Part shown: in pieces, positions 1 to 9,900 of the stretch
Position numbering within the stretch: the stretch's first letter is position 1
Layout of the letters: every line of letters starts with the position of its first letter
DNA from: Closterium sp. Naga37s-1
Taxonomy: Eukaryota > Streptophyta > Zygnematophyceae > Desmidiales > Closteriaceae
Assembly: GCA_947471745.1 (NCBI GenBank)
Contig: CANJKZ010000092.1
Coordinates: forward strand, 1,054,001-1,118,000
Direction: 5' to 3'
DNA: 64,000 nt
Translations under genes and position numbers: made by a program
The notes under the pieces: model-generated
What the model was told of the DNA's origin: nothing
What the model saw: only the letters and a program-made list of their open reading frames with translations
The model's database searches: none

Positions 1-162
1 CACGGTGATCCCTCGCCGTGTTCCCTCGCCGTGTTCCCTCGCCGTGTTCCCTCGCCGTGTTCTCATCTCTCAATGACTTGACTGGCACCACCAGTTTCTT
101 GCAAGGCAAGGGAGTAACCTCACCAGTGATTCCACCAGGCAGTGAAGTGAACTCACAGCAGC

Positions 163-240
163 AGCGAGCGAGTCGGTGAGCTCGTATTACCGCGCCGTGT
201 TTTCAATGATTGGCACCACCAGCTCCGTGCAAGGCAAGGG
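163..240 (-). repeat. degenerate copy of the 3' half of MtnB exon 5 plus donor
   Basis: On the minus strand this repeats the VVPIIENTA...[10 protein letters not shown] segment and the GTGAGT-like donor of exon 5 (294-413), but the frame contains a TAA. It lies downstream of the real exon, so it is probably a relic of tandem duplication across the exon 5/intron junction. The first 60 bases of the window carry a further minisatellite-like relic, GTGTTCCCTCGCC repeated. Confidence 0.8.
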
Positions 241-293
241 AGTAACCTCAACAGCAACGAAACGGACTCACAACAGCAGCAAGATGGGCTTAC

Positions 294-3200
294 AGCAGCA
301 GCGAGGGAGTCGGTGAGCTCGTACTCCCTGGCGGTGTTCTCAATGATTGGCACCACCAGCTCGTCATAGTACCCATGGCCCACGATGCCCTTTATCATCT
401 CCATGTGAGATATCTGGGGGGAGGGGGCGTGGGAAGGGGAAAGAGAGCGCGACGAGTGGGGAAAGAGTGCAAGAAATGGGGTGCTTAGATCTGCAACCAC
501 CAGTTCGTCATAGTAGCCATGGCCCACGATGCCCTTTATCATCTCCATGTGAGATATCTGAACAAAGGGGGGGAGAGAGAGAGGGAGGCAGAGAGGGAGA
601 CGGGAGCGCAAGGGAAACGATTCTCAGCTCAGTGCAAAACCAGCTCGTCATAGTACCCATGGCCCACTATGCCCTTCAACATCTCCATGTAGGATACCTG
701 GGGGGAGGGGGTGTGAGGGAGGCAGAGGGATGGCGAGAGACGGTAATGCAAGAGTTAGGGTTCTAAGCTCAGTGACAAGCACTTGTCGTAACAACCATGG
801 CCCATTATGCCCTTAATGGTTCTACTCAGCTCAGGCATTCCAGTCAACGCAGTCAACCCAGTCCATGCCATATGATCACCTCAGCCACCTGAGTCAACAG
901 GGTCAAGAGAGTCAACTCACGCGGAACTCCTTAGCACCAGGGACGAGCATGGTGGCCATAGCAGTCTCCATACCGCGGCTGTGAATCAGAACAGTTACAA
1001 TGCCATACCATGTGGTGCTGCAAGTCAACCCAGTCAACGCATTCAACCCAGACCAGTCAAGTGAGTGCACTCACGCGGAACTCCTTAGCGCCAGGGACGA
1101 GCATGGTGGCCATGGCAGTCTCCATGCCGTGGCTGTGGATCACTGCCCCCGCTCCGCGCATCTCAAAGCACTGTTGCATATGGGGCAGTGGAGGCATGTG
1201 GGTGTGGGAAAGAGATTTTATCACTGGAACGACTGAACAACATGTGAATCACGCCCCCCCCCCCCCCAAGTACCTCAAGCATTGCGGCATGGGGGAGTGT
1301 TGGCGCAGGTGGGAGGAGATAAGGCGAAATGGAAGGGGAGGGTGGGAAGAGGGAGCGAGGGGAGGAGGGGTGAGGAAAAGGGAGTGGGGGTGCGGAAGTG
1401 TGGGTATGGGTGGGTCGGGGTGGGTTGTGGAGGGTGCAAAAACCGGGTTATCAAAATGGAATAATGGTACACATGAGACGTTGGTCTGTCCGAGACAAAG
1501 GCGCGCTTGGTCTGTCCGAGACAAAGGCGCGCTTGGTCTGTCCGAGACAAAGGCGCGCTTCAGAACCCAGGAGGAGTTGATAGGAGCAATCGCCTTGAGG
1601 AAGAGCGCCCCGCATTCACTGCACTTGAGTGCCTTGTGCGAGGGGGGCTTGACCTTGGGCTGGGCTCAACACAAAGAGTGCATGCTGCATGCTGTTCTGT
1701 TACAAAGGAGTATTACTCGCCTTGAGGAAGAGCGGGCCGCACTCGCTGCACTTGGGCGCCTTGTGCGGGGGCGGCTTGACCTTGGGCTCCACCAGCACTG
1801 TGCCGTCCGGGGCCATCACATACATGTCCTCTGGTATCATTCTCTCCTTCTGCACGCCTGTCAGAGAGGGAGGGGCATGGGGCACGGGGCACAAGGCATG
1901 AGGTATGGACAGCAATGGGGAACAGAAGGAGAAGTGGGGCTTGACCTTGGGCTCCACGAGCACTGTGTCATCAGGCGCCATCACGTACATATCCTCTGGT
2001 AGCATTCGCTCCTTTTGCACGCCTGTTTGAGGTTGCACAGATGGGTAGACAGGGGTGTGGTGTGGGGCATGGGGCATGGACAGCAATGTGAGACAGAAGG
2101 AGACAGGGGCGGCTTGACCTTGGGTTCCACCAGCACTGTGCCATCACATACATGTCCTCTGGGAGCATTCTCTCCTTCTGCACGCCTGTGTGTGTGTGGG
2201 TGCATGGATAGGCAATAGGGGAAGAAGGCAGGAGCATAGGTCCCACCAGCACTGTGCCATCCGGGGCTATCACATACATGTCCTCTGGGAGCATTCGCTC
2301 CTTCTGCACGCCTGTGGATGGAGAGGGGGGATGGCATGCGGAACAGGTCATGGGGCATGGGGGCACGTTGCACAAGGCATGGGGCAAGGTGAGCAGCGAG
2401 AGTTAGACGGAAAAGAGGGGGGCCCTTGACCTTGGCTGCCACCAGCACCTTGCCATCAGCCGCTGTCAGCCGCTATCACATACATGTCCTCTGGAATCGT
2501 GCGCTCCTTCTGCACGCCTGAGAGGGTGGGAGGAACGCACGAATGCATGGATTTGGTAGTACGGCGGGCGCGAGCGAGGCGCAGAAGGGGGCTGGACCTT
2601 GACTGCCACCAGCACTGTGCCATCAGCCGCTGTCAGCCGCTGTCAGCGGCTGTCACATACATACATGTCCTCTGGAATCGTGCGCTCCTTCTGCACGCTT
2701 GTGGGTGTGTGGGGGCGAGGGGTGCATGAATGGCATGGATGGTAAGGTGGGGAAAAGGGAAAAGACGAGCTCGACTGTTGGTTCCACCAGCACCGTGCCA
2801 TCAGCCGCTATCAGCCTCTCACTATCACATACATGTCCTCTGGTAGCGTGTGCTCCTTCTGCACGCCTGTGCGTGTGTGGGTGCGCGGATGGGTGGATGG
2901 GGGGACAGGGGCATGGAGCGTGAAGCATGGAGCATAGATGCAATGACGTATGTGTATGGATGAGTGCATCGGTGCATGGATGGGTGCATGGATGGGTGCA
3001 TGGATGGGTGCATGGGTGCATGCATGGATGGGTGCAAGGAGGGTGCAACGCTACTAACCAGACGGTGCCATGACGATAGTGCGCTCTTGGTTGGTCTTCC
3101 CCGGCTCATTTGCCTTGATGCTGATGCTGCCTCCTGCATGCACCGAACAGAACCACACACACAAGCGTGCGCAGGAGGGAGCACTAGCATCAGAATGCTG

Positions 3201-4396
3201 AATCACACACAAGCCAGATGTTGCATACACTCAAATGAGCCAGAACCACACACAAACGTTCGCCTGACGTAATCAGACGTGCACGGGCATGCATGCATGC
3301 ATGCGCATATAACAGAAAATGCGTGCACACATTGACATGCAATGCCATGCAAGAAGTCCCGTCCAGGCACAGGCAGCACGACTGTCAGTGAGATCCCAGG
3401 GGTTCCAAGGGTCCCAGGGGTCCCACCCAGGGGTCCTGGGGGGCAGCTTGGAAAATCCTTTGGGCAGCTGCCAGCTGGCATGGTTCAGAATGTCTTTGAT
3501 TAGAAGTAGAAAAGAGCTGTGCTTGCGAGAAAACGCATGCCATGAAAGCTGCTGCATCGCATCCAGGCCGGGAGAGCAGCACACACAAGATACGGCAATA
3601 TCGTGTTTGCAGCGAAACAAGATACGGGATATCCATGCGGTATGAATCTGAGTAGGCTAGTTTTGAGGCGCCTCAAAACTAGAATATCCATGCAGTATGA
3701 GCCTGAGTATGTGAGTATGTGAGTATGTGAGTATGGTATGTTGATGCTTGGAAGGCGTGACCAAATCATTAATCCATCCATGCTTCTCGTACTAATCAAA
3801 AGGACCTGTGATTCAATCAGTGCTGGATAAGGACGGTCAACGCTGGTCGATGCCGACCCATGCCAGTCAACGCTGATCAATGCCGATGATTGCTACTAGC
3901 ATTTAACAATGCTGGTGAATGCTAGTCAATGCTGATCAGTGTTGACTGACCCATGCTGGTCAGCGGTAGGGGTCAGATCTTTCGAAGGGCACTGTCGAAG
4001 CTACAAAACGGCAGCGCGGGGCGGTACGAATCAGAGTCTCGAGCAGCAGCTACAGAATCGCGTCTGCTCGAGACTCTGATCGGCATTTCGGGAGCAGTCG
4101 CCTCACGTTTCGAACAGTCAGCATTGGAGGTCGTGACGCGTAAGATGTGACGACATAGGAGCTTCTAGAATGGGGATAGGGCTGCCAGGATGGGGGGATC
4201 TCAGAGGAGATCACATAGAGTATGCGAATGAAGAAGAGTACGGGGGTATGATTCAAAGTGCGCCCGATCGACAGGAGTGTATTTCACGCGCACCTGTTCC
4301 CGAGACCCATCCGAGGGTGTAGAAGTGGCGGCACAGCTCCGCGACAAGATCGCGGGCCTCCCGCACCGCGTCGCTCTCCTGATACCCGGCCGCCAT
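294..4396 (-). CDS. DEP1: methylthioribulose-1-phosphate dehydratase (MtnB / DEP1 N-terminal domain), 3' end outside window
   Basis: Methionine-salvage enzyme that dehydrates 5-methylthioribulose-1-phosphate; cytosolic in known plants. Model on the minus strand: exon 1 4396-4294, exon 2 3133-3059, exon 3 1857-1721, exon 4 1170-1075, exon 5 413-294. Phases join without a stop to give 177 codons. Visible family signatures are [48 protein letters not shown], the metal-binding HSHG (about residues 117-120) and [19 protein letters not shown] with PIIENTA. ATG at 4396 is chosen because ACAATGGCG is a good context and family homology starts there. An in-frame ATG at 4591 would add 65 residues. Plant DEP1 continues into an enolase-phosphatase domain; here that would lie left of the window, so the fusion cannot be checked. 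The exon 3 donor is GC rather than GT. Introns are full of partial exon copies. Confidence 0.9.
494..830 (-). repeat. three upstream copies of the MtnB exon 5 start
   Basis: Three minus-strand copies of the acceptor plus the [18 protein letters not shown] coding segment lie around 494-562, 640-702 and 773-828, in the intron before the full exon 5. The nearest is almost identical to the exon. The farthest is heavily mutated. Each copy stops after about 60 coding bases and returns to intron-like sequence. Confidence 0.85.
912..995 (-). repeat. downstream partial copy of MtnB exon 4 end plus donor
   Basis: Minus strand: repeats the end of exon 4 ([19 protein letters not shown] and the GTGAGT donor), with a few substitutions relative to 1075-1170. 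It sits in the intron after exon 4. Confidence 0.8.
1481..1558. repeat. 26-bp minisatellite, three copies
   Basis: Three perfect head-to-tail 26-bp units (TTGGTCTGTCCGAGACAAAG plus GCGCGC) in the MtnB intron between exons 3 and 4. No coding role is visible. Confidence 0.95.
1560..1672 (-). repeat. downstream degenerate copy of the MtnB exon 3 end
   Basis: Minus strand: resembles the end of exon 3 (KVKPP.HKA.KCSECG.LFLKA) followed by GCGATT in place of the GCGAGT donor. It lies between exon 3 (1721-1857) and exon 4. Confidence 0.75.
1930..2870 (-). repeat. tandem array of six extra copies of the MtnB exon 3 start
   Basis: Together with the genuine exon 3 (1721-1857) there are seven copies of the acceptor plus GVQKERM.PEDMYV segment. 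The copy ends are near 1857, 2024, 2189, 2313, 2519, 2700 and 2867, a spacing of about 125-205 bp. Most extra copies also retain part of the following DGTVLVEP segment. Only the copy nearest exon 4 extends through [11 protein letters not shown]. Minus-strand acceptors (TG/CAG before GCGTGCAG) are retained in most copies. The array fills the intron between exons 2 and 3. Confidence 0.9.
3657..3682. repeat. 26-bp perfect palindrome in MtnB intron 1
   Basis: Perfect palindrome centred on TTTTGAGGCGCCTCAAAA with CTAG at each end. Its arms (TTTTGAG/CTCAAAA) are the same as those of the palindromes in the DEX1 introns, which are centred on TCGA instead of GCGC. Confidence 0.95.
4030..4080. repeat. 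inverted repeat, 17-bp perfect stem with 17-nt loop
   Basis: ATCAGAGTCTCGAGCAG (4030-4046) is the exact reverse complement of 4064-4080, separated by 17 bases. It lies in MtnB intron 1, about 210 bp from exon 1. The function is unknown; it may be a remnant of a mobile element or an RNA hairpin. Confidence 0.95.
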
Positions 4397-4645
4397 TGTC
4401 GCAAAGCGTCGCACGGCAGCTCTGCCGCAAACTGTTCGAGACGGTGAGGAGAGCGCGAAATGCGGCGGGCGGGGAAAGGAAAGAGGCGAGCGGGAGACGG
4501 GGGAGAGTCGTTGAAGAGTGCAACGACGGATGGCTATGCAGGAAGATGGGATGAGAGCAAGTGCTGCCATAAGGGTGAGAGGGAGTTGCATGGCAAAGCA
4601 GCAAAACAAAAAACGTACTTCTAAATTATATTCCTATTGCGAACA

Positions 4646-4719
4646 GGTGCCGTGGTGTAGTTGGTTATCACGTCAGTCTAACACACTGAAGGTCTCCGGT
4701 TCAAGTCCGGGCGGCGCCA
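4646..4719 (+). tRNA. tRNA-Val (anticodon AAC)
   Basis: The 74-nt gene forms a full cloverleaf. Acceptor arms GGTGCCG and CGGCGCC pair with one G-U, followed by discriminator A. The D-arm is GTGTAGTTGGTTATCAC. The anticodon stem TCAGT/ACTGA encloses loop CTAACAC with anticodon AAC at 4680-4682. The T-arm is CCGG-TTCAAGT-CCGG. The internal sequence closely matches plant nuclear tRNA-Val(AAC). It has no intron and no encoded CCA. It is transcribed away from MtnB and towards DEX1. Confidence 0.97.
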
Positions 4720-4722
4720 CTC

Positions 4723-4727
4723 TTTTT
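4723..4727 (+). terminator. RNA polymerase III terminator of tRNA-Val
   Basis: A run of five T residues starts four bases after the tRNA discriminator base, the usual position for Pol III termination. Confidence 0.8.
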
Positions 4728-5747
4728 GCCGTTTGGTAAGTGTCAGCCCCCTCCTGCTTTTCCTCTCATCTTTCCCCTGATCCTCATATTCGTCCATTTC
4801 TTTGGTTGATCATCTTTTTCCTCATCTACCATATGTTTTCTACAGTTATTTTCCCCTGTAAATTGGCACATTGAGAGGAACGAACTGGACCGAAGAGGAA
4901 ACTGGGGGAGGTTGGCAGTGAGTGGATTTTCAGGGGGCTAGAAGCGAATGAGGGATGTACTGTACGATTTTGCCAGCAGAGGTTGTAGCAGTCAGACAAC
5001 AAAATGCAAAAGTTTGTTGTTACAGATGGAATTTCTAGACGGAAGGGGTACCATATGGAAAAGAAGATGCGGCCAAACAAAGAGTTAGGTGAAAGCAACA
5101 ATTCATGGAAGTGTGAAACCCAGTCACTGCAGTTTCCCAAGCCAGCACTTTACGAGTGAGGGCTAGCCCCGAAACGAGCCCAAAAACTATTCAGTGAAAG
5201 ACCATGAATTAGACCTGGTTAACTTCAATGCATTCGACATCAAGGTATCTTTCCGGTGAGGAGTAGGCTCACATAGATGTCGTATCATCCTATTTTTGTC
5301 TCTTTCCTAGCAATCCCTCGTGTCTGATGTTGAAGTTAATCATAATATGAATGTGTAAACGCTGATTAGAGCTCCAGAGTTCATGAAGGATGCAGCAAAT
5401 AGGTATAAAGCTATGAATCGCTACTTATGATTTCATCCCAATAACAATTATGTTTTGGCATTACATAATCTCTCATTGATAGTACGCTAGTAAAGGATAT
5501 CCCTTTTCTCTGAAGTGCGTATGCTTCCGCCTTGGGTTTCTTCCAAATCTTGATCTCCGCTGATCTCATCAGGCAGTTCACCACGGCCAGCTTCGATCAT
5601 CCGAAGGGTCCTCCATAATTCAGCGTCCTCCAGTATCCTTTCCTGATAACGTGAATTTCCTTACTGGTCGCATGGTCGGTCCGTCACGTTGAGGTCTGCA
5701 GATTGTGCGCCGTCCCGCGTCCATCGCGGCTTGAGTTAGGCGTAAGG
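4728..5747. other. intergenic region upstream of the DEX1-like gene
   Basis: About 1 kb of AT-richer sequence between the tRNA and the DEX1 start codon. No convincing ORF, repeat or RNA gene is visible. It presumably contains the DEX1 promoter and 5' UTR, but I could not single out a TATA box. Confidence 0.6.
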
Positions 5748-6934
5748 ATGAAGCCGATCGTAAAGGTCGGCATTTTGGTGCTGTGCGTGGTGACGTTGCT
5801 GGCGACGGAATGTCAGGCACAGTTGTCGAATCCGGTTACTAGAGACTCACATGTGATCAATGAGGGGAATAAGTTCCTGTCGCGTCACGCGACAGCCGAC
5901 AGCGATGCGATTCCAGCCGTGTAAGGATATTACTTCCTTCGCTGTTCTCATATCCTTCCGGCTATCCCCGCCTGCTTACAGATTCAGAATCCTCACTCAG
6001 CGTATTATATATTATTCGTAAAAATAAGCATCATTTTTTACTAATTTCTGCTCTTTTTTGCTTCGACGAATTCGCTCTCATTCCCACCATCCCTGTGGCC
6101 ATGTGCATAAATCGGCGTGATCTGTCGGACGAACGACTGAGCGTACGAGCAGCGACGAGGAGGCGATGGGGAACAGCCGGTGTCCCGTGAATCTGGAGTT
6201 GCAATGGCAGGCGGAGGTCAGCAGCAGCATCTACTCCACTCCCCTCGTCGCCGATATTAACCGGTCAGTACGATATTCCACACTCACCTTGCTCGCGACA
6301 AAGGCGGATTTGAGTCGAATCAATAGAAGCTGTAGCGACAGGGGAGGTCAGCAGCAGCATCTACTCCACTCCCCTCGTCGCCAATATTAACCGGTCAGTA
6401 CATGATTAATGCAGGTTACTTTTTGTCAAATTCGTTGATTACAAAGTTTCAGAGCTTCTTGGAAAACTTTTAACGCTGCGATCATGGCAATTGTGCGAGG
6501 CCGTTGTTCTGGTTGAGCTCATCTGATGTCTATGGTCTCGCGAATCTGTCTACTTTTGTTCGCAACGATTGCTTTGAAAGGCTGGGTTCGTACCGCCTTC
6601 TCAAATCCATCGCGCTGGCACTCCATTTCCCTCACACCGAGGGATCCGAGAGGCGAAACGACGTGTTGTCAAACCCACTCACTGCGATCTGCCTGCCCTC
6701 ACATTCCTCGTCTCCCTTGCCTTCTGGCTGTCGCGGGGGCATCCACATTCCTAGAGGCGAAGCGACGTGTTGTCAAACGCACTCTCTGCAATTTGCCTCC
6801 GCTCACGTTCCTCCTCTCCCTTGTCTTGATCGCTGTCGCAGGGACGGCAAGATGGAGGTGGTGGTGCCGTCCTTCGTGCACTACCTGGAGGTGCTCGATG
6901 GTTATGATGGTGACCGGCTGCATGGTACGTGCGT

Positions 6935-6967
<33 letters not shown>

Positions 6968-9900
6968 GCTGGTGCTGGTCACGAGTGGTAGTTGTGGGGG
7001 TGGTGGTGCCATCTATCTTGCACTGCCTCGAGGTGCTGGACGGCTATGAGGGGGACCGTCTGCATGGTACGTGGTGTTGGTTCTCGTACTCTCGTTCGAC
7101 TGGGGTTCGCCACGTGTAGATGTGGCTGTTGCGCCTCCAAGATGGAGTGGTGGTGGCGGCGGCGGCAGCGGCAGCGGTGATGTGCAGTACATGTACCACT
7201 GCCGTATGGTATCGACACGGACGGGTGGAGAGTTACGTTGAGGCGTCTCAAATCCTTACCCATCTGCCCACTTGCGCCTCTGTTTCAGGCTGGCCGGCCT
7301 TCTACCGCTCCAGCACGCACACGAGCCCTCTGCTGTACGACATAGACAAGGACGGAGTGAGGAATACAATGAAGAGTCTCAAACCTTCCCTCTTGTGACC
7401 TCTCTCGACTCTGTTTCAGGCTGGCACCTTCTACCGCTCCAGCACGCACACGAGCCCTTTCTTGTACGACATTGACAAGGACGGCATGAGGGTTGCGTTG
7501 AGGGCTACATTGAGATGCCTCAAACCTCCCCTCTTATGCCATCTGTCTTGTCTCAGGCTGGCCGGCCTTCTACCGCTCCAGCACGCACACGAGCCCTCTG
7601 CTGTACGACATAGACAAGGACGGCGTGAGGGAGATCATCCTTGCGGACTACAACGGCGAGATCCTCTCCTTCACGTGAGTTGCCAAATCACTTCTTCTCA
7701 GTCATTGCGGATGGGAGAGGCACAGAAGCTTATTTACCCTGCTGTACGACATTGACAAGGACGGGGTGAGGGAGATCATCCTCGCGGATTACAACGGCGA
7801 AATCCTCTCCTTCACGTGAGTCAGTCGCTGCTTGCTTCTTCTCATAGATGCGTGGGAGGCAGGCAGTGTGGATGGGTCAGGCACAGATGCTCGCTCGCAC
7901 ACCCTGTTGCACGGCATCAACAAGGATGGTGGGAGGGAGGCCATTGTTGTGGTTTACAACACTTAGATCATCTCCCTTCACGTCTGAGCCGACCCAATCC
8001 ACTTCTAATCTCCCTGTTCCCGGTCATACCTATTCACTACACCCATTGACTTGTATCATCTTCTTCTTGCAGGCCTGGTGGCGAGGAGCTGACTCGTTAT
8101 AAGATGAGTGTGCCGCGGCTGCGCATCCGCAAGGAGTGGTATGTGGGGCTGGACCCAGACCATGTGGACCATGCACACCCCGACATCCACGCCCCCATTG
8201 ACGACGGTGAGATGCTTTAGGTTAGGATGGTCTTCCAAGTGGTGAGATATCCTCGTTATAAGACACTGCGCATCCGCAAAGAGTGGTATGTGGGGCCGGA
8301 CCCAGACCACGTGGATCATGCACACCCCGACATCCATGCTCCCATTGACGATGGTGAGCCGTGCTTACTACTTGGTGAGACATCCTTGTTGTAAGATACT
8401 GCACATGTGAGGCTAGACCCAGACCACGTGAACCATGCACACCCCGAAATCCACGGTCCCATAAACGATAGTTTGGCATATCCTCGTTAAAAGCAGCTGC
8501 ATTCTCAGTACTGGTATGCTCGGCTTGATCCAGAGTTCCACTCCCTTCACCATGCCTCACACGGCAGCCAAGAACGTGTCCAGCCAGCATCAGGAGAGCG
8601 ATCTGCTGAACCTGCCCAAGCCACACGCTGCTGATGACCTTCCCAGATACGCTGCTGGTGGTGGTCCTTCCGTCGTCACAGATGTTTCTTTTCCCTCCGC
8701 ACCGACCCTAGTTGACTTTTGAGTCGACTCAAAAGTCAACTCAGATGTTTCTTTTCCCTCCGCACCGACCCTAGTTGACATTTGAGTCGACTCAAAAGTC
8801 AACTCAGATGTTTCTTTTCCCTCCGCACCGACCCTAGTTGACTTTTGAGTCGACTCAAAAGTCAACGCAGATGTTTCTTTTCCCTCCACACCAACCCTAG
8901 TTGACTTTTGAGTCGACTCAAAAGTCAACTCAGATGTTTCTTTTCCCTCCGCACCGACCCTCTCTCCCTCCCCCTCCCTCACCTTCTGCATCTTCGCTCT
9001 TCCCTCTGTATGCTTCACGCAGCAGCAGCCAAGCCAAGAACGTGTCCAGCCAGCATCAGGAGAGAGATCTGCTGAAACGGCCCAAGCCACACGCTGCTGA
9101 CGCCCATGCTGATCGCGGCGCTGGTGGTGGTTCTCCCATTCTCACTGATATTTTCTGTCCCTCCGCACCCACCATCCCTCCATCTAGGGATGAGCAGAGG
9201 GCGAACTCAAACATGTTCGAGTTCGCCCCCTATCGAACATCGACTTCTACCGAACCGAACAGTGTTCGGTTCGGCGAACTATTTGGGCGAAAACAGGTGT
9301 TCGCCGTTCGCCCTAGGGGGCGAACGAATTGTTGCAGCAGGCGAACTCGAACATGTTCGAGTTCGCCAAAGGGAAAATTCGATATAGTCACAGTGGTCAT
9401 ATTGTGAAACGCCGTCTCTACAACTTGACACCTTGACCGCTTGGTGCTTGATCCCTATGCTTCTGAACACTAATGTTCACACAAACACCCTACACTACGA
9501 ACTACCCTAACCCTAATGTCCGTGTAGATGAACGATGTAAGGTGTGCGATGGCTATTAAAACCGCAAGGCTAGGGCGGTTGTGTGAGAGAGGGCTAAGCG
9601 CTAAAGGCGTTTTGAGTTTGAGCTCACGAAATGAGCTCAAACTCAAAACGGCCGCGACCTAAAATTGGTCGCGGCCAATTTTGACGCGAACACTTTTGTG
9701 TTCGCGGGGCACCCAATTCGAACACGAATGCGTTCGTGTTCGAATTCCCTTAGCCAAAAATCAATGGCGAACGGCGAACATGTTCGGCCGAACACCGAAC
9801 ATGTTCGCCTCGAACGATTTAGGCAAAAAAAAATGCCTGTTCGGTTCGCCTCGAACATGTTCGAGGCGAACCGAACAGGCGTTCGGGATTTTTCTCATCC

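Noticed and set aside
8711-8929. Regular palindromic repeats with equal spacing, resembling a CRISPR array
   Set aside because: The spacers are identical, not unique, and the sequence lies in an intron of a eukaryotic gene; it is a 63-bp tandem repeat.
9494-9516. CCCTAACCCTAA-like telomere motif
   Set aside because: Only about one and a half units inside MITE 1; not a telomeric tract.
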